Below are positions 26,174-38,532 of a stretch of DNA of 64,000 nucleotides, piece by piece. The notes beneath the pieces were generated by a model that worked only from the letters and a program-made list of their open reading frames with translations, was not told the DNA's origin and made no database searches. Within the stretch, counting starts at the first letter, position 1. Each line of letters starts with the position of its first letter. Source of the DNA: Pachypanchax playfairii (Eukaryota; Chordata; Actinopteri; Cyprinodontiformes; Aplocheilidae); NCBI GenBank assembly GCA_006937955.1, contig SSNP01000001.1, forward strand, positions 7,324,165 through 7,388,164, in the 5' to 3' direction. The position numbers were made by a program, and so were the translations under genes.

Positions 26174-27253
26174 TTAAATAAAACTTTGTTTTTTCTGGAC
26201 TTTATAAGAAGTGAAACATTAACATTAGTTAGTTACAGTTTGAAAAAGAAAATTGCAAGATCTGATTCACCATGACACGATTATTGTTCTAATGTCTAAA
26301 ATAAGTAGACAGATCTTGGTAAATGTTTTGGTTACTCAGCAAGCCCCTTGGTATGATCCTGTCTTTGCATGTGATTGGCTACGTGATATGCCCTTCAAAG
26401 TAAAGTTCTGACTGACTGCTGACTGCTTAGATTTGAACTTCAGCAGGACTAAGCAGCAGCTTGAACCCTCTGCTCTTCCCAGCAGGAGTTTGCTGGGGTT
26501 CCCATGAGTCTGTTGAAAACTCACATATATTCGAAAAGTCTCATTGACTACACACAGCGTTTATATAAGATTCTTTAATGAAGTATAAACTACAGATTAT
26601 ACATAGAAAAAGAGAGTTTAAAGTTAATAAGTCAAGAAACGGCTTATAAAAGTCATTTTACTGGCTACATTGATTACTTTTCATCAGTCTTGTGTCCATG
26701 GACATCTGTATTTACATCTGTAGTTTGTTGAAAAATGTGTTGAAAACTCTGAGATACAAACTAGTTCTTTGGAGAAGATGTAGTATTTGGCACTGACAGC
26801 TAAGACTTGAGTGGCATGAGAAAAGTTTACCTTCAAGTTGAGAAACAAAGTCTTTGTGAAAATAAAGGAATATTTAAGATTTACAGACCGTTTCCCCTTT
26901 GAGTTTTTGTCATCAGTCCAATCCAGTGTTCTCTGAGTCATTTCTTTTCAGTTTGGATGAATAAAACATGTTTTGGCTTGTGTGTTACTCTTTGAACAAT
27001 TAGTTTTGGACACACTGAATGTTGTCCAGTACATTAAAATGTCAACTTATATAGCCTTTAAAATACATGTGGTGAGCTGTAGGTAAAACCAACCGCCACC
27101 AGCTGATGTGGAGTCGAGTTCCTGCTTCACTTTCAGCCAAACGCTCCATCTGTCATGGAGATAAAGCTAATGTGATAATACTAATTGGGCATAAACTTGA
27201 AAGTGTTTACATGCAGAAATTCCTCCTGAACACAAAGTGCAGTTAAAACCGAT
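26173..27253. repeat. Segmental copy B (flank of the filled-site allele)
   Basis: Second copy of the 24659-25678 segment, 1081 bases long, directly adjoining the transposon terminus at the shared TTTAAA. It continues without a break into unique sequence (gagaattatagatctgatg) beyond the point where copy A stops. The 61 extra bases are explained by two insertions relative to copy A, near 26521-26570 and 26700-26728. Confidence 0.9.
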
Positions 27254-29990
27254 GAGAATTATAGATCTGATGAAATACGGGACAGTTTTAAAACATTTTA
27301 ATGTTTTTTTTATCCAGAGTAGAAACAAACCTCCCAGGATGAAGAGAGACAGGATCGACAAGAGTCATAAGAAAATTAAAGATTTAGTAGAAACATACAT
27401 TATTTGTTTACTTGCTGGTGGCTCGAAATGCAAAGTTACAATTCATCCTCTCATCAATGTGTTCTTTATTATTCATTATATCATCAAATAAATTCAACTA
27501 CATTTAATTAAAATCCAAAACAGACCACCTTGAGACAAAGGAGGGAATATTATTAGTCCTATTTTGGTCTGAATTTTGCTGCAGTCCATCAAATAGTGGT
27601 AGATATGCGTCAGGTGGTGCAGAGGACACAAACACAGACTCAGGATTCAGATTATAGCTAATACATTTAATTTAACAACATACACGGGTGGATCTGACCG
27701 AGCAATAAGTACTCCCTCCATAAAAAATAGCAACACGAGTTAGCACTAAACCATGAAGTACATAATCATAGAAAACAAAGATGAAATAACGCAAAATGAT
27801 AAAAAATACCAAGACAAAGCATGGATCACAACAGTGGACTTCCTGACTCAAGGCCTCAGAACTTCAGTTTCTAAAAGCATTAATTGGTTGAAAGACACAG
27901 TTTTTACATGTGTTGATCATCAACATGAAATTAGACCCTGGAAACTGAACTGGAAGATGAAACCGATGCAATCAAAGCTCTTCTTTGTTGCTGCTTCCAA
28001 GTCAAGGTTTAAAGCTCTCCAGCAGAGACGACTGATCTGGTTTTTAAGTTGACGGTTTTGGTCTCTAAAGCTAATCTGCTCTGTAGCCAGCTAGTTGAAA
28101 ACAGGTCATGAAGATCAGTCTGCATTTTGTCCATAATCACATTTGGTTCTGAAACAACCTACTTTTCATGTTTTCCCTTCAACTTCTTTTATTTAAAAAT
28201 GCATCCGCTGATTATTGACTGCCTGTGTAACCCCATTTACCCAGAATGCACTGCATGGTAACACCTTTTTTTCTTTCCTTGTGACACTTTTTCTCAAAAG
28301 TAAAGCAGCGTATCCCTGTAGCATCAGTTTAGATTTTAGAACCACTGTGAAACTAACAGTTCTAGTGTAAACCTGAAACATGTTCCATAAGCTCCTTTCA
28401 GTCTGAACACCTGAGCACAAGAGGCCAAACAGAATGAAATAAATACTGTTTTTTAGTGTATCCAGCTCCCGAAACCCCCCCCCCCCCAACCCCCCACCCT
28501 TTTGTCAAAGCTAATATGTTTTGCATTTGAATCACACTGGTGTTTAACATAAATCGAAGCAACTTAAATGACAGCAAAATAAATGCACAATGCCACTTTG
28601 TATGTAATTAGCTGGAGGTCTTTAGCTTATCTGTTTTTATAAGACCTCCAGGCTAAGTAATGGGATAATTAAAATCAATATATTGCATCATCGCATGTGA
28701 CTTCCTTTTGATCAGATTTGCAAAACAAACACTTGTCCTGACAATAGCTTTGTTTTTTTCCTGTTATAATGTGTTTTTTAATTTTTATTAAAAAAAGGTT
28801 TTAATTTTATTTTATCTATTCACAAAAATGTTTTTGTTTTACAGAGCCCGTCAGTATTATTTATTTATTTTTTTGTTGTTGTTTTTAAATTTGGGTGCAC
28901 AAGTCAGTAAATTGACTTTTTTATTTCGACTTTATTTTTTCCTAATTGTTTTTTATTGTGCTGATTGGTTGTACTTGTGTTTAAGAGTGTGTATAAATAA
29001 TGTTCAGTTAAATTTAACGCGTGCAAAACATATTTATATTTCTATAAATAATGTTTGACTTCCTAATAATTAAACATATTTGGTATGTTACTATATACTG
29101 TTAACTTCTTACTTCTTCTTGCTTAATGTTTCTTTTCAGAATAATATCCACATATAAATATCAAGAAAATTAACAGCATCATTTCAGGGCTTTGCGGTAA
29201 AAACTGTCTTTGTAAAAAAGCTGCTCGTACCAGCTTGAAATTTATGGAGTTTAAATGGTCGTCTAATATAAAAGAAATTGGAGACAACATCTATCTCCGT
29301 CCCAGCAGGTGCATGGATTTTTCTGCAATTTGAATTCAACAACAAAATATTGACAAAATGCGAAGCTGCAGGAACACAGAGGCAGTGGAGAGACTCAGTG
29401 GAGCTTCTGAACCAGCCGCTGGAACAACTTGAATGATAGTGGGCAAATATGGTGGAGTTCCAGCTTCATTTCCCCCGTCTGTGATCTGCACACCATTTTC
29501 TTTCTGCCCCGTTACATGCTCACCCCATCACCTACACCCCCCCACCCATCATTCTCTCCTTCCCATCACCCTGTATGATTCATGAACTGGGTTGATATTG
29601 TGACACCTTCTGATGTTCTCTGCACCAGCAACCCCACACCCCCCCCCCCGCGCCCAAAGCCCCATTTTAATGAGCCAAAAATCCACCAGAAGGGCTGCGA
29701 CACTCATCGTTTTGACATCCAGTTCGTTTTATGCAATCAGGTGTTGGAGATGCGTTTGAGGGTGAGAGATCAAGGTGCTGAACATCTCGCTGTGTTTGGG
29801 AGGAGGAAGCCTGACCTCGACACAGAAACACAGTCCTGAGTGAAGCAGAGGGGAACTGAGTCATGTTTATATACAGTGTTTCCACATGGACGGCTGTCTT
29901 ATAACGTTAACTGGGTCAATGCTTTTCTTAAAACTGTTAACTGGGAGTTTTATTCATTTCCAAAATGCTTGATGCATCTGAACAGCTCTC
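27254..29990. other. Unannotated sequence with homopolymer tracts
   Basis: No gene recognised. C runs lie at 28475-28487 and 29639-29649, and T-rich DNA at 28740-28960. The block 29650-29840 is GC-balanced and could be conserved non-coding DNA. The 99-codon open frame at 27753-28052 has no domain-like features. Confidence 0.45.
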
Positions 29991-30200
29991 ATTACCCCCA
30001 CCAGGAGGTTGTTTTCACCATGCACAGTTTGTCTGTTAGTTAGAAAGATAACAGAAACAACTTAAAGATGGAGTTTGATGACGTGAATAGATTTTGAGGG
30101 TGATCCGGATCACCATCTGGATCCAGGAGGGTTTTTAAGGATTTGTCATCATTATGAGATAAAACTGTTTTTAAGATATCTGCATGTAACTTTATTATAC
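29991..30200 (-). mobile_element. RTE-like 3' end, second copy
   Basis: The reverse complement carries the same ordered blocks as 12694-12967: cttaaaaacagttttatctc, ataatgatgacaaatcctta, cctcctggatccagat, ctaacagacaaact, and tgaaaacaacctcctggtgg...taatg. The middle block (ttgagttatctcgctaac) is eroded. The copy is non-coding and more decayed than the first. Confidence 0.6.
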
Positions 30201-32120
30201 ATGGTCCAGATGACCCAAAAGATGATTTTATGAAAAGAGAGAAAAGCTTAGAGAAGTGAAGAACCAGTAGATTTATAAAGTTCAATCTTTACTCTTATCA
30301 AATGATTCATTCTGTCGGTTAGTCTAACAGGAGTGTTTAGATCACTTCAGAAAGGCTACTGCTAGCTGATTATGTAAATAACAGTAAGGTGAAGGTTTAT
30401 AAAATATTGTTTGCATATAATATATATTATATAATATATATTTTTAAAGTTATTTTGAAATGCCAGTTTTTGGTCATAGTCTTTGAACTAGCCATGAGTA
30501 CATCAGTCCAGTTATCTCTATGTCTTAAACCTGAGGTTATATATCTACAACAGATATTATATACGCTGTTTGCAACTTTTCCACAGAAACTTCAATCCTT
30601 TTTTAAGTCTTAAACTTTGGAAAAACTGAGAGACAGAATCTTGAAACTGTGAACGACTTCTCAAACTGGAATCAGATTAATAATCACATTTATCTTCTGT
30701 CTAGAAAAAGACACATCTGTTATCATTTTCCAACTGATGCACAACCACTTTAAAAATCCCCTGATTTTCTATCATCTGTTCTTTTACCTTTAACTACCAC
30801 ATGGGAGCTGAACAAAACTCTGAACTCTCATCATAACGCTCATGTAAAACAATAAAACATGAGCTCTACTTGACCCGTTTCATTCAGTAATAAATAATGT
30901 CCTTATAAATTAAATCAAAACACTGAGTACGTCTGTTTATTGTAACATTTTCTCCTCACGCTCAGGTGTTTGTGTTGATTTGTGTCCTTGTTGAACAAGA
31001 ACTGCAGAGCAGCAGCAACAAAAGCTGCAATTTGCAAAGAAAAAGTTGAAAAGATAAATAAGTCTTCTGTCAGAGAAGTGAGAGGTGGCTGAAGTGACCT
31101 TTTTGTTTTTGTCAGGGCTCATCTACAGTCATGAATGTGTTGTTAAACCTTCTGGTCTGTTCACCGACTCAAACCAAGCACGAAGAAAAACACTTACCAC
31201 AACATTAGAGTGTAAAATAATACAGTTTTCCCCGAGTGTCGGGCGACCTTTGACCTGAGGAAACTGAGGCAGAAACATCTTTTATTATCTTTTATTCTTC
31301 TGTGTGTCAGGCTATTTTGGATTTCTGTTTTTTGGATGAGTTTGTGGGTGTATTCAGCCATATGGGGAATTGATCTGGAATCTATTTGACATCATGCAAT
31401 TTATAAGAAAAACATTGTGTTTCTGATTAAAACTGTCCTACTGACAGGGATGAGATGTCTCTGAATAATAAGTTAAAATGACTCTTTTATGATGAGTTAT
31501 CAGTTGATTTATTTAATAGAAACAATCCCATTCAACATAACGTGGTATTAAACCAGCTGCATGAATAAACCTCTCAGGTTTCTGTCCCTGAACTCTTTGT
31601 GGTTTGTAGGAAAAGACAGAATAATTTGTTATTTTGGTGCAGATGTTGGTCAGTGGAAGAAAAGAAAAGCATTTAGCTAAGAGTCACACAGACAAATGAA
31701 CAGATGTACAGTTTGCAGACCCACATTCAGCCTCGGGGTGTCTGTGTCATCAGGGTGCTCCAGTCTGGTGCTTTTACCAGCATGTGGGTTCACCATCACT
31801 TTGACTCTAAGACTCTCAGAGCTTTTACATCTCCTGACAGGTCTTTGAACCCGATGTTGAACAGAGAAAAACCTTGTTGCATCATTTATTCCTTTTGTTT
31901 TTCAGCAATTAGTTTTAGAAATGCATGATTGGATAAGAAACTTTACAAAAGCTGTTTAAAAGATGGTGGAAGGCTTGTTATAAAATTACTGTAGTGTAAA
32001 GCTTTCAAACCTGAAATATAAGTTCATTCAACAAACTGCTATCACACTTATAGAAAAAAAATATTCTTGCTTGTGTTTGTGCAACTGGAGCAAAAACACA
32101 GAGAAATGACATTTTCATAC
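30201..32120. other. Unannotated AT-rich sequence
   Basis: An AT-alternating stretch lies at 30418-30445 (atataatatatattatataa). No exon, RNA gene or repeat family is recognised elsewhere. Confidence 0.45.
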
Positions 32121-32200
32121 TATTGAGCACACCTGAATATAAGCCACACCCATTAACTTTAAAAGAAAAAGAGATTAGGACATATAGGCTGCATTTGTCT
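32121..32200 (+). repeat. Old DNA-transposon-like fragment ('ataagccgcacc' family)
   Basis: The phrases attgagcacacctgaatata, agccacacccattaacttta and aggacatataggctgcattt match the remembered fish repeat with 'tataagccgcaccc' iterations, with CpG decay (ccg to cca/ctg). No coding potential and no clear termini. It directly precedes a second fragment related to the hAT-type element at 59175-60036. Confidence 0.45.
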
Positions 32201-32204
32201 ATAA

Positions 32205-32285
32205 GTAATATACCACTAATTTGGATCTGACACTGATATGTAAATTTCAGGTCAGATTGGTGTAGATCTGATATCAATACTTAGC
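32205..32285 (+). repeat. hAT-type terminal fragment related to 59175-60036
   Basis: Ordered blocks ataccactaattt, gtaaatttca, gatctgat and tcaatac match the reverse complement of 59940-60025 (ataccactgattt, agtaaatttcaa, gatctgat, tcaatac). Both are therefore decayed copies of one subterminal region. The opposite end and a target duplication could not be found here. Confidence 0.4.
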
Positions 32286-33155
32286 TAAAAAAAATGTGTT
32301 TGAAAAATAAATAAAAAGTAGTGCATTAAAGATTTGTACAAAACACAAGATGGACTACATGTTCTTCTGCTTTATTATATGAACAATACACACAGCTAAA
32401 AATAAAAACTTATAAAGTGATGCATCTGAACATGTTGTCTCAAAATGATTCACAAGTTTTTTTTTTGTTTTTTGTTTTTAAAGCACCATATTTATATTTC
32501 CTTCTGCGTCTGCTCCTCTTGTTGCTCACAGCTCCTCCCTCCTCTTCTCATCGTGACATTATCTTAAGATGTGCTTATGATTTTTTACCTCACAGTCTGC
32601 ATCACTTCTGTTGTGGTGCTCAAGGAGCTCCGTGCATGTTTTTGTTCTAGCTGACTGAACACACACTGCAGCAAACAGGAGAAAGGAGCTGTAATACTGT
32701 ACCGATCACACACTTTGGTTGACCAACTGAGCATAAATTAAACAATTTCCCTGTTGTTGATAAACTACATATTTACTTCAAATTACTAAAATATCAGTTT
32801 TAAGAAGATAATCCATTGCAGAACATAAAAAGCTGGAAGCTGCGGTATCAATATCCCAGCATCAATCAGCACATCCTTATTGTCTGGAAGCTGCAGGTGT
32901 CCATGTGGTAAACAGAAATATTTACACAGAAAGATTTCTCTAACTTTTTAACAAATATGTTCAGTAAAAGCTTTTTTAAACAGAACCTGTTTGAAAATGA
33001 ATCGTTGTATCATTATTGTAAATAAATAACATCCTAAAATAAAGAAAGTGTTGGTTGTTGGTTTGTCACTCGTTTAAATCGTGACAACATTCATTTGAAG
33101 AGTAAAATATTTCTAAGTAGTTTTTAAACTTTGCAGCTTCTTCCTTCCTGATGGG
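32286..33155. other. Unannotated AT-rich sequence
   Basis: A T/C-rich patch at 32457-32545 gives a short open frame without domain features. Nothing else recognised. Confidence 0.45.
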
Positions 33156-33162
33156 TAACATC

Positions 33163-33235
33163 TAATTACTTCAATGTGTCTTTAATAGACACATTATTTT
33201 GCATTAGTATGGTAATTATTATAAAACTGTAATTA
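33163..33235. promoter_or_regulatory. Cluster of three TAATTA homeodomain-core sites
   Basis: TAATTA occurs at 33163-33168, 33213-33218 and 33230-33235, within 73 bases. TAATTA is the preferred core of many Antennapedia-class and LIM homeodomains. AT-rich DNA produces such matches by chance, so the weight is low. However, the cluster heads a repeat-poor block (33160-33740) that reads like a conserved non-coding element. Confidence 0.25.
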
Positions 33236-34080
33236 AGTTTCATCTGAGCTGTCAGTATAAACTTAACCCCAATCAGATAGTTGAAATATTTGTCATTGTA
33301 AATATATTTGAGAAGTCAGATAAATGAGAACTGTGTAATCACAACACTGTTGAAATGGAGACCAATTTGTGTTTAAAGAGTAATAGTTGGCTCTGGTAAT
33401 TGTGTTTGGAGTATTTATATAGCTAATCTCTTCCTACGTTGTCATTATAATCAGAGTGGGAGTCTCTTTCAACTGATGGGCTCTATTTTCCTTCAGTGGA
33501 CACAAAGCAATTGAAAGTGCGGTGCAATTTATCTGTAGCACCCTTTTCCTAAAGCGGCTGCTAGTGATCACGGCACCTTAATATTTATGGCATCCAGCAC
33601 TAAACTGAGATAAATCCTTAAAAAAGGGTCGGTGGGAAGATGGATCTCTGTGTCCATGTTTACGTCTCAAATTAAATTAGCAGGCAGATGCGTGCTCAAA
33701 ACGAACAAATAGCTTTAAATTTCATTCATTTAAGTGGGCAGACACTTTGTTTGTAAGACATGCTTATTGTTTCTTTTTATTGAATGATTAATTGATTGAT
33801 CAATAATTCTACAGTCCTTATGAATTGTGCTGCTTTTCCTCTCAGTCTAAACGAGTCTGTCATATTCAGATTGTGATCCTTCCTCCCTAATACTCAAATC
33901 ATGAATATTCTTTCTCAGCTGACAATCTCCAAATGTGTTTTTTTTTTTGCTTTTCATAGTTTTTTATTATTATATACAATATTACTCTGAAACTTCAGAA
34001 TACTGTTAAAATAATCAACAAGCTGTAGCTAATTGAAGCTAACCTAAAAACAAACCAAAAGTTCATCAGTTGAAATTTTA
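33236..34080. other. Repeat-poor block, candidate conserved non-coding DNA
   Basis: No open frame or repeat recognised. The central part (about 33400-33740) has balanced composition with few homopolymers. An ATTGATCAAT palindrome lies near 33795-33805 inside gattaattgattgatcaata. A T run follows near 33938-33948. Confidence 0.3.
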
Positions 34081-34186
34081 AAATCAAACAATTAGCCTAC
34101 ATTAAAAAATATTATTATTAAAAAAATTAAATAAAATACAAATATATTTAATAATAATAATATTAAAATAATAATAATGTAAAAAA
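34081..34186. repeat. AT-rich low-complexity tract with (AAT)n runs
   Basis: Nearly pure A/T sequence built from att, aata and ataata iterations. Simple-sequence DNA with no further signal. Confidence 0.85.
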
Positions 34187-36417
34187 CACTAACCATAACA
34201 GATAGAAAATAATACTTTATCTCCAAGGAAATTTCCAAAGAGCTATTGGCTGAAAAGTTGAGCTACATAAGATGTTCAACTCAAGGATAACACATCTCTC
34301 AGGTATTATGTCAGGACTTTATGGAATTTTATCATATTATGAATTTGTTTTCTCAAAACATGGTTTTCAGATACTGTCAACTCCTTTTCTGGTTTTATCT
34401 CATTTTATGAAGAACACACTACAATATGCTGTCAGGGTCAGTTACAAGGACAGAAATTACTTTAAAAAACAGCAAAAAGTTCTTTTAGGCTCGTATTTAG
34501 AACGTTTTATCAAGACCACTTTAAGAGGTTCTGGCTGCAGATAAATTCTATCTTAGTATGCTGTCTCAAAAAGCACTAATAATAGGTCTCCAAGAAGCTT
34601 CTCTGATGGTTTGTTTTCAGAGAAATGTTTTTATTCATTTTTATGGGAAACATATATACTGTCAAGTGTAAGTCATCCACTTTGTTTTGAATATTAAGTG
34701 TTTGAACGGAGTCAAACATGCTGTTTCTATGTTGTTGAAGTGAGTAAATACACCCACCACCTGATAGGTACACAAGAAGGGCTCTCAAACACTGCCTTCA
34801 ACTTTGCACAGTGGTGTTAAGAGGATGCTCAGTGTTAAATGATAAACCAACAACATTGGAGTATTTTCACCGAGATGGATTTTTATTTACATCAATCAGT
34901 TCTCATTTTCAAGTGTTTATCACATTATATAAAAATAGAAACTATGATGATAAAAGAGAGATGTTCATTTAATCACCTGTTCAGTGGAGACAGAGATACA
35001 ACTAATTCTTATTTTTTTTTCTACCACAAATCAACCCACAGAAAAACCTTGTTCTCTGGAACAATTGTTACTATCATGGTTTTATCATTCTGAACACACA
35101 GCTGTAGTTATAGCTGAAAATAATGTGTGAAAACAACAGCTTTAATTCTCCTCTATATCATTCTGAGTGCCTCCGTGACTCAACAGGAAATTGGAACAAT
35201 ACTGAAGAAAATAAGCATTGATCTTCCAATAAACATCATTCCTGAGTCATGCTGGAGAGCCACACATATTAATTGCTGGTCTGCCAGACATAAAAACAAG
35301 CTGCAAAGCAATCCAGGTTGGAGAACTTGAGGGAGGAGAGATTTTAATGAAGATGTCTCCCATCCAGGTGAGCTGCAGGTCAGACATTAGAACTGACCAG
35401 AGAGTTGTTTTAGTCCCAGCGGTCTGGGAGAAATTCCCAGTAACAGACCATCACACAGCTGCAGACGCCTGAGGCAAACCATTCCTCCCCCTCACCCCCC
35501 CTAGCCCAGACCTCGTCACTTTAAAACTGGGGCAAAACTTTCAGCACAGATCCATAAGATATGACACTCTGAGGACACCAGGCTTCCTTATCTTTTTCTT
35601 CTCTATAACTCACACAAAATGCTCAAATTTTACAGCAACTTTTGCACAGCCACAAGTTTTCCTGCAGCTCTGTGAAAGAGAAACCCAAACAGCTTCTGTC
35701 ACATCACTCTGAAAATCCTCTTATATTTTATTATCAAACAACCATAATTAAATCTAGATATATTAGTCTCTGTATAGCAGGTCTAAAACACATTCACTGG
35801 ATTCTTTAAAAGACAAAACAAAAACCCACCACGCTAGCATTTTCAGTCTTTTGGCAAGAAATCCTTGGTACTAACGAGTTTGGGTATCTAAAGATTGAAA
35901 AAGGTAACTCCTCTGAGCCTTCAGCTCAGAATCTGCCAAAATATGTTGTTAAAAATAAATCAGAGCACACTCTCAGACTGGGAAGCATTTTCACACACAC
36001 ATCACTTTGTTTCAGATCTATTCACATAAATGATTCTTTACCAAAACTACATGATCCCAAACTGAAAAATGGACATAGTGTTGTTATGTTGTTTACCCTA
36101 AAACGATTGTCTTAGATACTTCAGTCCTCCTTTTACATTTTTTACATTTAGGTCTAAACCAAATGACTCAGGATTTTGGGGGTTCTACGCTGGACTGTGA
36201 CCAGGTGATGTTCAGCCTGGTTAGCAGGTAAAACAATACAACACTTCTCTTTCAGACATTTTTTGGTGGTTTATGATTGTTTGTTTTCTTTTTGGATGCT
36301 GCTGTTGCTCGACATCTAACTCTTCTGCCTCTTCCTGTAATTTGCTGACCACCACCACCATGTCCAGCTGATTAAATATCATGATGAGGAGGTGAGGAAC
36401 CAAATATAGAATATTAA
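34187..36417. other. Unannotated sequence, no gene recognised
   Basis: Short open frames only (up to 90 codons), with no domain-like features and no repeat family recognised. A C-rich patch lies at 35488-35505. Confidence 0.45.
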
Positions 36418-36451
36418 ATACACACACGCACACACAGACACACACACACAC
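36418..36451. repeat. (CA)n microsatellite, interrupted
   Basis: About 15 CA units with CG and AG interruptions, in plus-strand CA orientation. A likely length-polymorphic marker. Confidence 0.9.
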
Positions 36452-37570
36452 TTCATGTAAACCTGATTTCCTAATAGAGCTGTTTTAAATCTACTTTTTT
36501 TTCTGTCTTTGATTTATGAACTCAGCAGCTTGATGCTCTGAGAAACAGTCTGACTGCATCACGAGGACTGAAAGCACAAACAATTCCTTCGACTTCCTCC
36601 AGCAGAAATGCAAGTTTCCAAGAACCAATATTGCTTGTGGCAGCGGCTGTGGGAGGTACTGTGCAGATGCAGAGAGACTTGTGTAAAGAATTTCCAGAAG
36701 TTCAAAGGAAGATGGATGCAGAGAACGAGAAGGGAAACCACAGTGAGAGATGAGTCTGAGATTTAGTCCTGAGTGGAGGCATGCAGTGCCTGGTAGGTGT
36801 CGAGTATGACTGTGTCTGTGATTCACTGAAATGCAGGAAGCCAATAGAAATGTCTGAGTGATGAAATGACTGTGGTGCATTGCTAAAATAAACACTGGGG
36901 GAACGATTTTTGCACCTTGTCAGAGACATTGTTATACAGCCTGTAGAGCATGGAGTGCCAGCTATACATGTTGTAGAGCATAGATATATAGATAAACTAG
37001 ATGTTATCACAGTCAAAAGACATTTTAATTGAGTGTAAATTGACCTTAGAAACATGAAATCTGTATCATTTTTCTACAAAGCCACAAATGAGCCTGGGAG
37101 TTCCTCGAGTATCAGTATCTGTGTGGTGAAACACACAAAGTTTAACTGAAACCAAATATGTTTCTCTGTGTTCTTTATCCAACGTTGTAAGAAAATGGAA
37201 ATTACATGAATAGACAATAATATTACTGAAGAATTTTGCATGAATTATGAGTGATGTTTGAAAACAAATAACTACAATGAAAACTGTCCAGCTGTAAAAG
37301 AAGTGTATGATTCATTTCACACTAAATGTCACAAATGAAGCTTTAGATTTTACTTTTTTCTACTTATTTTTCAACACTTCTAGTTTTCAAGCACAGCATT
37401 TGTGCAGGTCGCACATGGACAAAACCAACCCGGGGGCCGTGAACTGAAAATTAAAAGCAACATGACCGTAAAATAGGAAACATATGTGCTAAAAATCTGT
37501 GTTTGGACACTCTCAAGGGATTTTGTGTATACTGTATATGTACTTTTTAAAAAGTAGTTAACACATGGTT
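36452..37570. other. Unannotated flank of the L2 LINE
   Basis: Overlapping minus-strand open frames of 117 and 134 codons at 36491-37055 are Ser/His-rich, lack domain features and have no splice or promoter support, so they are not called as genes. Confidence 0.45.
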
Positions 37571-38532
37571 ATGCTGCTGCCAGAGTTCTGATGAGAGTTA
37601 GAAGGAGAGACCATATTTCTCCTGTTTTAGCATCACTTCATTGGCTCCCTGTAAGGTCTAGAATAAAGTTTAAGGTTTTACTTTTGACGTATAAGGCCTT
37701 GAACGACCAAGCTCCAGCTTATATTAAAGATCTTATTGTTCCATATGTTCCTAACAGAGCACTTCGCTCTCAGACTGCAGGTCTGCTTGTAGTTCCTAGA
37801 ATTTCTAAAAGTAGAATGGGAGGAAGAGCTTTTAGTTATCAGGCTCCTCTCCTGTGGAACCAGCTTCCACTTTTTATCCGTGAGGCAGACACCTTGTGTA
37901 GTTTTAAGAATAGACTTAAAACTTTCCTTTTTACACAATCCTATAGTCAGGGTTAGCTTGGGTTCTCCTGATCCATCCCTTTAGTTATGCTGCTATAGGT
38001 TTAGACTGCCGGAGGACATACTGTCCACATTTCTTCACTCTGCTGTCTTTCTTTACTCTGGCTGCCTCTGAGGAGGGTGTATCTCACATAAACAAACAAT
38101 GAAATATTCCCACTAGAGCCATCAAATTGTTATTGCTTTGATTGTTACTGCTTCCATTAACTGTTTCTCTGTTTATCTTTCCATAGACATGACGACTGGC
38201 CAAAATCCATCTGTGTTTGTCTGTGTCTCTTTCCTGTCAGCTCAGACCCCAGTCTAAGGCAGAAGGCTGCCCATCCTGAGCCGGGTTCTGGTTCTGGTTC
38301 TGCTAGAGGTTTCTTCCTGTTAAAAGGGAGTCGTTCCTTTCCACTGTCGCCAATCGTGCTGCTCAGGATGGGGGATTGTGCTGAAATAACAATTCAGCCC
38401 AATCGGCTGGTTCCTTAGATAGAAAATGTTTTATTATTAATTGGTTGATTTTTCTGTGAAGTGCCTTGAAATGACTTTGTCATGAACTGGAACCTTATAA
38501 ATAAATAAACTTGAAACTTGAACTTGAAACTT
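37571..38532 (+). mobile_element. 5'-truncated L2-type LINE
   Basis: The element enters inside ORF2 at ...AAARVLMRVRRRDHISPV, runs to the ORF2 stop at 37956 and continues into a 3' UTR with the diagnostic phrases ggtttcttcctgttaaaagg, ccactgtcgccaatcgtgct and gaagtgccttgaaatgac. It ends in an ACTTGAA-type short tandem tail at about 38503-38532. L2 elements of fish end in such short iterated tails rather than poly-A. Only about 0.96 kb of a several-kilobase element is present, so it was dead on arrival or has been truncated since. Confidence 0.85.
37573..37956 (+). pseudogene. L2 LINE ORF2 C-terminal fragment
   Basis: This 127-codon open stretch encodes the C-terminal tail that follows the reverse transcriptase in L2-type ORF2 proteins. 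Recognisable blocks are SLHWLPVRSRIKFKVLLLTY, KALNDQAPAYIKDLI, VPRISKSRMGGRAFSYQAP, LWNQLPLFIR and FKNRLKTFLF. No endonuclease or reverse transcriptase catalytic residues are present, so the fragment cannot support retrotransposition. The frame is uninterrupted from the truncation to the natural stop, which suggests a fairly young insertion. Confidence 0.85.

Noticed and set aside
36491..37055. Overlapping minus-strand frames of 134 and 117 codons
   Set aside because: Ser/His/Thr-rich composition without motifs, and the two frames contradict each other. No exon signals.
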